DNA of 24,641 nucleotides from Nemertoderma westbladi (GCA_032718475.1 JAUCBJ010003415.1:1-24641); one strand, 5' to 3'. Positions 9,009 to 20,538 are shown, counted from the first letter of the stretch. The notes: generated by a model from the sequence alone, not told the origin. Translations and numbers: made by a program.

Positions 9009-9410
9009 GTTGAATATCTTCTATTACAACTCAATGAGTCATCTGGAATTAATGATACGTTCCCAATTAAATTAACAAACCCCTCTCTATACACTTAAAT
9101 TACCTCTTCAACCTGAGTATATCGAGATGATTTTTTCCAGACATCCTCAAGTGTGCGAAAGATTTCCCCATATAAAAAGGCGGAGATCCAGTGGATACGT
9201 CCAATTATCGTCCAATCAGTGTCCTTCCCCTATTTAGCAAAATAACTTTTAATCTTTCCCGTGCACGACGTACAGTATTTCATATAAATAAAAGCGAACA
9301 TAGATCAGAAGTAGGGATATTTACAAAATAATTTAATAAGTTGAGCTCAATTCACTCACACAACACCCATGGTTTCTAATAAAGTATTCCTTAGATGCGC
9401 TATAAAAATA
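9009..9410 (+). mobile_element. Internally deleted second copy of the PHD-EN-RT non-LTR family
   Basis: The start (GAATATCTT...CAACTCAATGA) matches 2053 onward of the first element, with NYRPISVLP still recognisable near 9205. The sequence then jumps near 9240 from the equivalent of ~2300 to the equivalent of ~3205, and again to the HSHNT region near 9350. About 0.9 kb including the whole catalytic RT core is gone. Indels break every frame. The 3' tandem repeats are absent; the copy ends in AATAATAATAATCA. It begins only ~25 bp after the splice donor of exon 3. Confidence 0.8.
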
Positions 9411-9521
9411 ATAATAATCAATGGTTAATAGTGAAATATACATAACTACTTACTGATTTCTAATTTTATTGTCATTATGTCACTAAACTAACTACCCGGG
9501 CTCCATTTCGTTTCCCTTTTT

Positions 9522-10717
9522 TGTAAAAGCTTTTGCGGAATTAGCTGGTTATTTTCCCCGCAAAGTACTCTGTACTTGGTTTAACGGACATAAAAAACCG
9601 TTTACTTACTGTACCGGTGTTTTGATGGACATAAAAAGCCATTACTGCTGTATGTGTACTTTAGAGGACATAACTAGCAATTTTATGTCGCAATACGCTA
9701 AAATCCTCTTGACACAGTGTAGTTACTATGACGACAGCTAACAGCTGATCTGTACACATGTAGCTTTTCCTTTGTTTCTTTGTTCGGACAACCAATCAGA
9801 GCGATTCTCCTGTTATTTGTACAAAAACCTCCGGGAAATCGCGCAATGCATTATGGGTCAATGTTTACCTTTTTTCCTGATGCCAGAAGACCGGCTTTGG
9901 AACCTCTGTGTTTTCAGGCTTTAGCCAAACATTAGTAGGCTTGATCATCGAAACGTATATCTGTTATCATACCACACATACCATACCAATTCAATTCATG
10001 CCATATCATATCAAACAATTGTCAACTACAAACACCGCATTTTTACTGCTATTTACTGTCGGTCATTAATTATATCAGTTGATGGAACATTATTTTATTT
10101 GGAATATCGATAAATAATTATAAAACCCAATCTTCTTGATATACTGAAGGTAAGAGAGATCGGTTACATATAACAATTGCGACTTACATTAAAGTGGTTT
10201 TGGAGTGAATCTAATGCTATTTCATAGGCACTACATGAGTCGGTTACTGTTCTCTTTAAATGTGACTAAAATTCGTGAAGGTTGGCAGATCAGTGTGCAG
10301 TATTGTGCGGTAGTGTGCATGATTGTGACTGATAACAAAGCATCTCCTAAAGAATGCGCTTTATATGTGAATCCATAGCCATCCCGTTGTGTCTAGTGTA
10401 AGTCATAACTCTGTTTACATATTTAGAGCGCCACGTCCTAACGGAACTGTTAATATTTCCCGAAAGTGAATAATATTGGTCAGAAATTATATCTTAACGA
10501 TCAGTCGAATAATACAGTAGGCCTACGCCGCAATAAGGTCAAGCTCCCGAATCCAGTCTCCCGGGTATATCCAGCGGGTGAATGGTAGCGCATAGACTGG
10601 TTTCGGCTAATGTAGTGTATCAAATATTTGTCATAGGCTAAAGTTGATTTATAATCTAGAAGACATCTAAATTTGGCAGGTTAAACTGCTAAAGGTCTGA
10701 AAGCGCGAACAATAACA
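9522..10717 (+). repeat. Left copy of a ~1.2-kb repeat, inverted relative to 21786-23034 (LTR- or TIR-like)
   Basis: It starts TGTAAAAGCTTTTG and ends GCGCGAACAATAACA. Across its length it aligns with the reverse complement of 21786-23034. Examples are the shared block GCGCCACGTCCTAA/GGAACTGTTAATATTTCC (10428 onward against 22064-22112) and GGCAGGTTAAACTGCTAAAG near 10677 against ~21810-21830. The copies have diverged by substitutions and small indels. Near its start it holds three ~40-bp units with a GGACATAA box (about 9586, 9627, 9666). There is no ORF. TGT...ACA ends would fit an LTR. A terminal inverted repeat of a composite element is the alternative. Confidence 0.85.
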
Positions 10718-10991
10718 GATATAGCTTCTTTATTGCCCCTAGGCAATAAAAGGGCAAAAGTACCGGTCGACCGGTAACTAGTAGGCCTAACTACCTAACC
10801 ACCCGAACCGGTACTTACTGCAGTACAGGTACTAGTATTATTTCGATTGTGATATTGTATACCGGTAGGCTGTTTAAGAGATTAGGGACTGTACACCCCT
10901 TGTTTCTTTTGGAGCTTACTTATTTCTGTCAGTTTTATTTACTTGTAGGTTAATATTGAGCAGAAGATCTGTAAGCCTGCCCAAATTATAC

Positions 10992-11571
10992 AGATAATTT
11001 GTAGGCTGGACTGTTGTCTGACTGTTGTTAAGTCTGAGGAGATTGTAGTGTGTGTGGAGCGTATGTCCGAAAAAGTACTAGTTAGGAATGTAGGGGCTTC
11101 CAGTGCTGTGAGGTAAATCCCCTCGAAAGAATAAGTCGTACTACTCGGTTAGAACGCATACTAACTAACCATTTCGGAGTCTGCATATACTGTAGTTTGC
11201 TTGGGCTTGATAGTAGTCTGCCAGAGTTTGGTCTGTATTTTGTTTGTGTAGTCTGTACGGGTAGCGGAATATTTCTTATTTAGATAATTTGTAGGCTGGA
11301 TTGTTACCTAGCTGTTGTTAGGTCTGAAGAGATTGCGGTGTGTGTAGAGTGTATGTCCGATAAAGTACTAGTTAGGAACGTAGGGGCTTCCAGTGTTGTG
11401 AGGTCAATCCCCCTGAAAGAATAAGTCGTACTACTCGGTTAGAACGCATACTAACTAACCATTTCGGAGTCTGCATATACCGTAGTTTGTTTAGGCTTGA
11501 TAGTAGTCTGTCAGCATTTGGTCTGCATTTTGTTTGAGTAGTCTGTACGCGTAGCGTAATATTTATTATTC
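10992..11571 (+). repeat. 290-bp tandem duplication, two copies
   Basis: Copy 1 starts AGATAATTTGTAGGCTGGA at 10992 and copy 2 at 11282, a period of 290 bp. Identity is high, with a run of about 70 bp without difference around GAATAAGTCGTACTACTCGG. There is no ORF. It sits between the left repeat arm and gag of the BEL element, so it may belong to the leader or 5' LTR region of that element. Confidence 0.9.
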
Positions 11572-12529
11572 AGAGTTTATGCGATTATTCGCAACATTCA
11601 TATCCCCAAGTTTATTCCTATAGTAATTGTGCTTGTTATATATACCGTTATAGTTAAATTAACCCCGGTACTACATCAGGGCTGCTTGGCGTAGGTAAAG
11701 ACTGGTGATTTTGTGCCCCGGTCACTCCAGCAGATGCCGTGGTTCTTTTAGCTGTACAAGTATTTCTAACTGCTGATTATTTGTTGTATAAGTACTTGTA
11801 CCTAATTTAGGGTTTAGGGTACAGTGCTTTCCGAAGGTAATTAGTGTGTAGGCAGTATATTTGTGTTGTAAAGTGGTTAATAGGCACGTTGGTTCTGGTA
11901 GTCCGCGGTAATTAACTTCTAGGTAGGAACACTCCGTGATACATAACGTAGTACTTATAGCGATACGGCTATAAGTCGTCAGACGGTGGTATTTTTCCTA
12001 TCTGGACAACGCAGCATATTTACTACTGCTTTGTTATTTTCAAATACCATAGTATCCTGTCTGTTTGTAATAACCAGATATTTTAACCCTTTGTTAGGCT
12101 GGTTTGTAGACTTCTTGTAAAATTACCCTAAAAATTCGTACGTGTAATTTTTGTGTTTATTTAGAGATTGTAATCTCACCCCGAATTGTATGTAATTTGT
12201 AGTATTAAGTAACTTAGGTAAATTAGAATTATTTGTTTTAGTGTCCAACAAGTAGCACTTCACTGAGAGCGTACAGCTTCTGTGCAGTGACTCCTTCCTA
12301 GAAATAATAACATTTATTTCAAATATTGACAAAACCCATTATACGGATATATATATATTATAAATCAACTCAAACGATTTATAAATAGTAGGCCTGTCTT
12401 ACAACAATTAGGTCTTAATTTGGACTACTGCTTAAATAACGGTAATCAAGTAAAGTAAAGTAACCAAGTAACCCCTAAAATTCAGAAATTCAATTATTCT
12501 AAAAATAATTGACATACCCGTATTTACAA

Positions 12530-12830
12530 TAGGCTTATTATATTTATTTCTATAAATTTAGGCCGAAATTATACCGGTATTCTGTAATTAATTCTAGTCC
12601 ATAATTATACTTATATAATATATAAGACAGCTTACATTTATAGTATATATAATATATATACTATAAATGTAAGCTGTATACTGGTATTCATGATAGGCCT
12701 ATTATATATTTATATTTGTGCTAAAATTATATACCGGTATTCTGTGACAAACCTAGTCTGTAATAATACTTATATATATACTATAAGTGTATACTGGTAT
12801 TCTAATATATTGTATATATATCACGTTACA
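12530..12830 (+). repeat. Imperfect ~160-bp direct repeat, AT-rich
   Basis: ATACCGGTATTCTGT occurs at 12571 and again at about 12731. Similar flanks (TAGGC-TATTATAT before, TAATACTTATATA after) extend the match. The inter-unit spacer holds a perfect palindrome. Confidence 0.7.
12627..12677. repeat. Perfect 24-bp-arm palindrome
   Basis: ACAGCTTACATTTATAGTATATAT at 12627-12650 (only key bases: ACAGCTTACA...) is repeated exactly in inverted form at 12654-12677, with a 3-nt loop. It can form a hairpin or cruciform and lies within the AT-rich repeats. Confidence 0.9.
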
Positions 12831-13004
12831 TAGAGTAACGATATCGGTAATTAATTACTAGGCTAACAGTGATACTGAATTACTAGATTTGCTTTAACTG
12901 TAACATAGCAGTAGGCATTCAACTGTACAAACAAACATGTCTGACACAAAGCAAAACCTGTCAGACAGTCTCCTAGATACGACCATTGTGACCCAGACAG
13001 GAGT

Positions 13005-13577
13005 GTGGAACATGTGAGACCGAAGTTCAACTCACCTCCTACTGTAAGAAAGATCATCCCTCCAGTAGTAATATCAGACCCTAGGCTAGTCCAACATCGT
13101 AGGTCTATCATAGGCACTCGAGCTCAGGTCAAGCGGGACCAAGAAGCAGCGGAACAGCAGCAACACTCGAGCCGAGAACTTATTTCTCAGCGGACCAACA
13201 GCTCCAGTGTTGCGGATACTGTAGAGCTGACACCCGAGTGCGGAGCTAAGATGGCAGATGCGGTTTATTCGGATCCCCTTCTCATCCTTCCTGCAGCCGT
13301 ACTCGCTAGGGTATTGATTGCGGTGGAGGAACACCAGATTGATTGGGCGAGAAGTAAGCGATCGACCAAGGATAGTTATGCGGGATACACAAGGGAAGAA
13401 CTGAAGTCTATTGTCAAGTCGCAATGGAACTTCCCCGGACCCGGACTCCCGTTTGACTTATCGGAAGCTGCCTGGGAAGACATACACAGGATGGGAGTGA
13501 CAAAAGAAACCAGAGATCCAGCTGTGTGGAAGAGGTCAGCAGCAGGATACGTACAGGGATTCTTCAGCTCTATGTAG
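13005..13577 (+). pseudogene. BEL gag, N-terminal part
   Basis: An open frame of about 190 codons ends at TAG 13575. It contains an acidic/Gln-rich segment and then a SQWNFPGPGLPFDL...AAWEDIH region. I do not recognise a named domain. I assign it to gag because the frame continues after the stop and leads into the rest of gag. The start is unsure: this frame has GTG at 13005, while an ATG at 12937 in another frame gives a short reasonable N-terminus closing at 13014. An extra indel near 13010 may therefore have separated the true start. Confidence 0.5.
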
Positions 13578-13796
13578 CGATTAAAGGAACAACTGTTTCG
13601 ACAACCCCAAGGACCTCAAGAGCAGGGAGAGCTGCTTTATCACGTTAGAGAAAGAATTCTACGAATCAGGCTAATCTTATCGGCCTTTGAGGAGGCTTCT
13701 AAAAGAAGACAAGACACGTCGTTGCAAGTTGCCGTAAAGACTTGGTTTCAGCCTCCAAGTTCAAGGAACTGCCCAGTGGAAATCTCAGCTGGCTGA
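13578..13796 (+). pseudogene. BEL gag, segment after TAG 13575
   Basis: This is the same frame as the preceding piece, continuing without interruption for about 72 codons after the TAG. It contains ELLYHVRERILRIRL, a likely helix. It closes at TGA 13794. A different frame that opens by 13762 continues the reading (QWKSQLAEH...), so a one-base shift lies near 13750-13765. The piece has no start codon of its own. Confidence 0.5.
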
Positions 13797-15300
13797 GCAC
13801 TCAACCCATGGAGAATCAACAGATGCTACATTTTCCCAAGTGGAAAGTGAAGCGACGGCAGAGAAACCGCATAAGAGGGATGCTATTGACATCTATCTGT
13901 CAGACTATCAACGTTTTGTAGGAGATGAAGAGTTGAGGAGAAGGCTAGATGGACTTAGCCCTAATAGTGAAGGAGCCAAGCTTGTGTTGGATGCAATAGA
14001 TGCGGATATGATAGCTGCGAACCAAGCTAAATTTGATGAACGCCACCGCATCGTTAGAGTCCAAGAAGAACAAGTAAAGAAAAAACGTGTAGAAGACAGA
14101 AAGACAGCGGCAGTGGCAGCAGCAGCGGCAGAGGCAGAAGCGGAAAGAAAAGCTGCCGAAGTGGAAAGAAAAGCGGCAGTGGCAGAGGCAGAAGCGGAAA
14201 GAAAAGCTGCCGAAGTGGAAAGAAAAGCGGCAGTGGCAGCGGCAGAAGCAGAATGGAGACCGTCTGAAGAGATCGTCCAACTAGAATTGGAAAATATTCA
14301 AGAGAATCAAGACTGCATAAATAAACAGTTAACAGCTAGTCATATGCAGATGATGAATCGATCTACTCCCAAACGACAGGGATTTACATCCTCTGATGAA
14401 GGCGATACCACCGATCCTGAAGGCGGAGGAAATAGATCTCGTCTAAGTAGGCGTAGAAGAATGTCCCACCGTCATAAATTGCCTGATTTGCCCCCAGCTG
14501 TTAGAAAACAACTAACTAACCCAGACTTAGGTAGTACAGAACCCACAGACCAAATAATTAAAATAGAAAGACTCCCTACTATAGTAGATGAGCCTGAAAT
14601 AATTAGGCCTGTTCTCGACGCCATCCCTTCCGTGATAGAGACACCTGTACTCCCAGAACTTACCTCTAAATTCCCTCTGCACAGCACTAAGCTACCTGTG
14701 CCCCACAGAACCACCCCTGAAAATGTTCATGTCCTGGACTCCGAGCGGAATATTAATGATTTGTCGCCCGTTGTCCCTCGTCCGCCCGCTACAACGTTGG
14801 CGGCTCCTGCTTCGGCGGTCGAGTGGGTGGATGAGAGACGGCGGGGGATGGATCTCCTGCTCGGGCAGATGCAGGAGACTGTTCAGCAGTTCAAGGGCAC
14901 AGTAAGGGAAAGTAGGTTAGAGTTGCAAGAAGTGCAGCAAAGTATCGCGTTAGAACGCGATAAATTAGTAAATAACCAAAGAGGTATACCACCACCACCA
15001 CCCCCGGTAACAATGTGTCAACCTGCTAGGTCTGAAGTATCTCATGCGCAAGGTGTGGAGCCTACACGCATCTATACTGCTAGTGAAGTGGAAACTCCTA
15101 TAGTAAACCCTATTAAGGGTAATTATAAACCTGTTGACAATGATATTCCATATAGACCTGATCATAATCCGAGAAATTTATATACAGATAACTCAATATT
15201 AAATAACACGATGGCCCAAGAAAGTTTTACGCGTCAAATGGCTAGAACCGAAGCCCGTCAAAGTAAAGGTGGGAGAGATCGTCAAGTTCAATGGAGATGA
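13762..15300 (+). pseudogene. BEL gag, central part with EAK-rich coiled coil
   Basis: About 500 codons are open from 13762; the first usable start is GTG 13840. Residues around 75-145 are an Ala/Glu/Lys/Arg-rich helix built from an 18-residue unit (AEAERKAAEVERKAAV) repeated in the DNA with a 54-bp period (about 14108-14260). A long charged, Pro-rich linker with a basic patch (SRLSRRRRMSHRHK) follows. It ends in a polyproline run and a TGA at 15298. The capsid-like domain continues in another frame from 15269, so a shift of one base lies in the 30-bp overlap. It is a structural protein for particle assembly in the cytoplasm. Confidence 0.6.
14108..14260 (+). repeat. 54-bp in-frame tandem repeat inside gag
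   Basis: GCGGCAGTGGCAG...GTGGAAAGAAAA occurs as about two and a half units. The unit is a multiple of three, so it lengthens the coiled coil by 18 residues per copy without breaking frame. Confidence 0.85.
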
Positions 15301-15598
15301 GATGAAATGGTTACCTTTTAATGAATATTACAAAGATAACATACAGAACTCTGTGCTATCTAATGGAGAGAAATTTAGATTCCTTATCGAGTGCTTGGAA
15401 GGATCTCCCAAGTTAATGGCGTTAAAGTTTATTGGACATCCAGATGGATTAAGACAAGTTTGGGATACACTAAACATCAGGTATGGTAATAGGAATAACA
15501 TAGCTAAATATTTATATGCAAAATTAGTAGCACCCCGAAAGTTCATTAGCAGCGGGATTATAGAGTTTTCCGACGAGATTCAAGAGATTTGTAGATAA
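15269..15598 (+). pseudogene. BEL gag, DUF1759-like domain, N-terminal half
   Basis: 109 codons begin IVKFNGDEMKWLPFNEYY, the characteristic start of the BEL/Pao gag domain (DUF1759), followed by EKFRFLIECLEG and LRQVWDTLNIRYG. The domain probably forms the capsid. It stops at TAA 15596, and the same frame continues at once with the second half of the domain, so this is a nonsense mutation. The ATG at 15269 is only the first in the frame; the domain originally followed directly from the segment before it. Confidence 0.75.
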
Positions 15599-17422
15599 TT
15601 AGATTGGCTAGGTAAGTCTCATGAATATCAGAGTTCTATGGTTATTGGAGACGTGGCCTCTACTTTACCGAAGGGTGGAGTAGGTACACGCTGGGATTAT
15701 AAAGTGTTATATATGATGGAACAACAACGACGAGACCCGACCATGGCTGATCTCATGTCATTCTTAGATGGAGAAGTGAAATTACAGCTCCTAAAGCAGT
15801 CCAGAGAGAAGACACCGGAAAACAAGGTAAGTGAGAAACCCGTTTCTAGGAGAAAGGTAACACCAGTATGTTATACCGACGATGGCGAAAGCCAGGCTTC
15901 TCAAGAAGAAGACAGCGGGAAAGACACTGAAAGATCTTATTATGTCAATAAAACTCCTAAAGACGTAAGTAAATTCAAGTCTCGAACCAATGACAGGAGA
16001 GAACAGGCAAGAAAAACTCCTCCTACGTCTCCTAAGAGAATTCAGGTAAGAAAGCCCGAAGAAAGAATGAATGTGCACAATGTTACTCAAAATAAGATAA
16101 GTAATATCAAACCGAAATGTGCGCTATGTGAAGGGACCCACCGTTTGAATGTGTGTGATGAATTCCTAAAGAAATCATTAAAGGATAGACGGGAAGTCAT
16201 GTCGGATAAGCGGTTGTGTTATAATTGCCTCAGACAAGGACACCAATGGCGAACCTGTTACTCCGACGCAAGGTGTGCGAAGTGCGGCGCAAAACATCAT
16301 CTCTTGTTGCACACTGAATTCGAACGAAACAGCCCGAGTCAGGTAAGTGATTCCGAACTACATGTCCAATTCAGTGATGTGAACGACACAGACCAAAGTT
16401 CTGAGATGGAAGGATTCTATACGGATGAATTCTCCGACGAAGATGAATCCTGTTACCTGATAAATACCGCAGTGTATCGAGCACTTACGTATGAAAAAGA
16501 CACAGACAGCGAGCTCCCCCTAACTACTTCTGAAAGACAACCATCTTGGAAAGCACCAACTTCCAATGTAGGAATCCGAGAATTTCCAGTAGTGCAGTTA
16601 AGGGTCCACGGACCTAAAAGGAGTTATATAGTGAACGCCCTCCTTGACTCCGGTAGCACAGGAACATTCATCGACAAAGAACTAGCCGAAGACATCTTTG
16701 CAGGACAACCCAAGTTCCGAACTAAGTTAAACATGTCAGGAATTATGCAGGTTTGGAAATCTACAGTAATAGCTGATTATTATGTAGGTGCATTGTCCAC
16801 CCCCCAGGATGAATTAGGAGAACATAGTATAAAGTCAGTAAAAATGGTGGCGATAAAGAACTTCGCTACCAGCCAATTAGAACCTTATAACTGGGATGCG
16901 GATGATTCCACCCAGCAGCTTAATATACCTGGAGTGCAAATACTCATCGGCCAAAATGCGCATGAAGCGCTTGAGACATTAGAGAAACGGCCTGCTCAAC
17001 CGCAACCATTGCAAGTCTATGCGGGAAGAACTAGAGTAGGTTGGTACTTTACTGGCCCTTCACGGAGAACTCTAATGGAAAGATTACCACAAGAACGGGT
17101 ATATCAATTAAGTGAATGGGAAGTGGAGAGCAGTGAAGTTGACGACCCAACTGAGGGAACACCATACTCCTCAGATAATGACGATATCCATCAGCTCTTC
17201 GACGAAGAGAATACAATTGATATCCTTACGGAAAACGAGACTTGGCAAAACCAAGTGAACCTATGTCAAGTCATTCGTCCATCAGGACAAGTCAACTATA
17301 ACGACGAACTGAATGACGTAACCGAGAGATATAACGCGAAAACTCGAGATGAACACGCCGTACGATTCTTTACTCAAGAGGCTGTGGAGAGCCCAATTCC
17401 TACGATAAGGCCCTATCGGTAG
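15599..17422 (+). pseudogene. BEL gag end, zinc knuckles and aspartic protease
   Basis: Same frame as the previous piece, first ATG at 15638. It encodes the end of the DUF1759 region (WDYKVLYMMEQQ), a Lys/Ser-rich linker, and three zinc-binding motifs of the BEL pattern: CALCEGTHRLNVC (near 16118), CYNCLRQGHQWRTC (near 16218) and a C-x2-C-x3-HH set (near 16274). These bind element RNA. A retropepsin-like protease follows with active-site ALLDSGST (DSG at 16646-16654) and the downstream ILIGQNAH block. The frame ends at TAG 17420. The RT continues in another frame from about 17401, so an indel lies near 17400. No separate gag stop is visible, as usual for BEL single-ORF elements. Confidence 0.85.
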
Positions 17423-20400
17423 AAGAAGAAAGAGCCAAGCAGATCCAGGAGACAACTACACGTTTTCTTAAAGATCAAGGTAGATATGAAATAGGTCTCC
17501 CATTCCGAAAGCGAGAACCAAAATTCATAAACAACCGACCCTTGGTGGAGAAAAGAATTGCTCAACTACATCGACGCCTTATGGTAAATGCTTCAGCTAA
17601 AGAAATGTATCAGACTCAGTTGAAGAAATTTATTAATAAGGGATATGCAGAGCGAGTACCGGAAGGAACACCCTTAACTGAAAGAACGTACTATTTGACA
17701 CATCATTACGTTCCCAAACCCGGTAAACCTCATGAGGTACGAGTACTATTCGACGGCTCCGCCCTCTACATGGGCCAATCCCTTAATTCCGAGTTGTTAC
17801 CAGGACCCAACTTGCTCCAGTCCTTGTTGGGAATACTCTTAAGATTACGACAATATTCAATAGCTTTCGCCTCCGATATAGAAGGCATGTTCTTACAAGT
17901 CAAGGCACAGGATAGGGATCGAGACAGCCTACGATTTCTGTGGTGGCCTGAAGGAGACCTCAACCAGAAACCGGTGGAGTATTGGATGACCATCCAGGCT
18001 TTTGGGATCATCTCAAGCCCTTCAAACGCCTGCTCAGTGGTGCGCACCACTGCTGATGACAACCGGGACGCCTTCTCCAAAGAGGTGATCGACAACATCA
18101 AACGGGATATATACATGGACGACAATTTAAAGTCCCTTCCATCTGTGGAAGAAGCCATTGATGTCGCCAAAGGAATGGTAGAGTGCTTAAAAAGAGGTGG
18201 ATTTCGATTAACTAAATTCACCAGCAACTCCCGTGAGTTTCTGGAATCGATCCCGATAGAAGATCGAGGAGCGAAAGACCTAGACCTAATCAAAGATGAT
18301 CTTCCACAAACCAAGATGCTTGGTTTGAAATGGGACACAGAGAGAGATATCCTGTTTTTCCAGCTAAAACAGCGAGATAATCCAGTTTGGACTAAACGGA
18401 TTTGTTTAAGTATCCTGAGCACTTATTTCGATCCATTGGGTTTTATTAGCCCAGTTATATTGATTGCTCGGAGTTTAGTACAACAAATGTGGCTTGAAAA
18501 CCACTCATGGGACGATCCACTTAAGGGAGAATTATTAAAGAAGTGGATGAAATCCCTACCAGCCATCGAGAACTTTATAATTTCCCGTTCATATTTTGGT
18601 CATGTTCTCCCTACGTATTCCTATCAACTCTATGTGTTTGGAGACGCCAGCGATATGGGAATAGGTATAGTAGCCTACCTGAGAGTTAAAACTCCGGATG
18701 GAATCAAAGTCGCCTTGGTTACCTCTAAGGCCTTAATAAACAACAAGTTGAAAGTTCCTCGAGCGGAGTTAAAAGCGGCTCTATACGCTACAGCCATCGG
18801 CCGGAATGTAACAGAACAGATCGACTATCCACTGGAAAAAACGGTCTATTGGACCGATGCTTTACTCGTGTTGGAGTATATAACCAATGAAGTCTGTCAG
18901 TTCAGCGTCTTTGTTACCAACAGAGTAGCCATTATACTTAGTCGCACGAAGATGGATCAATGGAGACATTGCCCCGGAACGATTAATCCAGCAGACATCG
19001 CCTCCAGGGGAGCAACTCCACAAGAACTGATAGATACTCCAGACTGGTTAGGTGGACCCGACTTCCTAAGCAAAGAAGAGGATGAATGGCCTCCTCATCT
19101 TACTACGGCAGAAATTAGACAGGCCAAGGGAGCGGAGAAAGTCAAACCTAAAACTCAGGCGAGTAAATCGAAGTTATTTAAACCCGTAGTAGATCTGTCT
19201 GTATTATACACTTCCGGAGGCGACGCTTTGGATCCGAAACCCACAGCCACCAATAAATCGGTTGTAGAAATCAGAGAGAAGGATTGGAAATCTGGAATAC
19301 CAGACGTCTCGCAAGGACTCTCACCTCTCCTGCAGAGAGCGATATATCACTACAGTTCCTGGAATCGGCTCTGTAAGGCCGTTACATATTTAAAACGATG
19401 TTTTCATCATCATTACTCCAGGGCGAAGACAAATAGTGATACCGCTCCACTGCCATCTGTGCAGGTCCATGTTGTTAAAGATCTTCCCAAATATAAGATA
19501 TCCGACAGGTTTCTGAGAGAGAAGATCAGTTATCAGGAGCATGAAGAAACCAACAAGCAGATGCTGAGACTCCTGCAATGCTATGAGGATTCCGATAAGT
19601 ATTTTCTGTTGTTGAGAAATCCACAGATGCGCTTAAGGGATCGTTTCTCTAGCACAATGATAGATGGGTTGATAAGTGTTGGAGGAAGATTAACTAATGC
19701 TCCATTATCCTTTGACTCCAAGTTTCCCATACTCATTAGAAATCTTGAAATACAAATCAAGATGATTGTAGATGTTCACAGCAAACTTTATCATGCTGGT
19801 AGAGAACGAGTTCTTAGCGAAATTCGAACTCGCTATTATTTTTATAAACCCCGTAGAGCTCTGAACCAAGTTCTTAGGAACTGCATACCCTGTAGGAAAG
19901 CATTCAGTAGGCCTTTAACACAGCGAGAGGCAGAAATACCTAGGGAACGAGTAAGCTTCTATGAACCACCCTTTACTAATACCGGTGTAGATTTATTTGG
20001 CCCTATTGAAGTATATCGTGCTAGGACTATAGTCAAGAGATGGTGTGTCATCTTTGTTTGTATGACTTGTAGAGCTATCCATCTCGATATGGTGAACGAT
20101 TTATCTACCAACAGCTTCCTATTGAGCTTACGACGACAGATCGCTCGCTTTGGAACTAGTAACACGATGAGATCTGATAAGGGAACGAACTTCATTGGTG
20201 CCAACAATGAAATCAAAGCTTATGTTAAAGATTGGAACCAAAGACAGGTGGACGATCAGCTAAGGGTAACAGCGTCTAGCTGGACCTTCAGCGCCGCCGA
20301 CGCCCCTTGGTGGGGAGGAAGTTGGGAGAGATTAATCAGGAGCGTGAAGACAGCATTTCACTTTATAGTGCCATGCCGCGCGTATCTCACCGACGAACTT

Positions 20401-20538
20401 TTGCGGACGTTAATGGAGGAAATCGCCGCCTATCTCAACGAGAGACCGCTTATGCCAGTCTCCTCGAGTCCCGATTCCCTGGAAGCGCTAACACCCGCGC
20501 ACTTCCTACTGAAGAAACCTGTAGCCATGCTCCCATGA
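17401..20538 (+). pseudogene. BEL pol: reverse transcriptase, RNase H, integrase
   Basis: It opens near 17401 (YDKALSVEEERAK, typical of the BEL RT lead-in); the first ATG is at 17581 or GTG at 17542. RT: VRVLFDGSA, SDIEGMFLQV (first Asp) and YMDD at 18112-18123. RNase H: FGDASD (Asp near 18643), RAELKAAL (Glu) and YWTDAL (Asp). Integrase: H-x4-H (LYHAG) and C-x2-C (CIPC) zinc site, then TGVDLFGP, RSDKGTNF and WERLIRS giving the DDE triad. All catalytic residues are present, so the enzymes were functional until recently. The frame is closed by TGA 20536; the same frame then continues into the C-terminal domain. Confidence 0.9.

Larger units (their letters stand above)
10718..12936 (+). other. 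Non-coding stretch between the left repeat arm and BEL gag
   Basis: It contains many ACCGGTA and TAGGCCTA boxes (10740-10870), the 290-bp duplication, featureless DNA (11580-12500) and AT-rich palindromic DNA with two ~160-bp-spaced imperfect units (12530-12830). A BEL 5' LTR and primer-binding site should be here, but I found no segment matching the DNA after the BEL pol gene. Confidence 0.5.

Noticed and set aside
11703-11723. TGGTGATTTTGTGCCCCGG as a retroelement primer-binding site
   Set aside because: It starts TGG like a primer-binding site, but I could not match it to a specific tRNA 3' end, and the preceding DNA has no LTR-like partner downstream.
13945-14280. 111-codon minus-strand ORF rich in Cys/His/Phe/Arg
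   Set aside because: It is the antisense of the Ala/Glu/Lys coiled-coil repeat in gag; the Cys/Arg richness is a by-product of that codon pattern.
17766-18422. 218-codon minus-strand ORF
   Set aside because: It lies wholly antisense to the conserved RT of the BEL element, whose motifs are clear on the + strand, and its own reading shows no motif.
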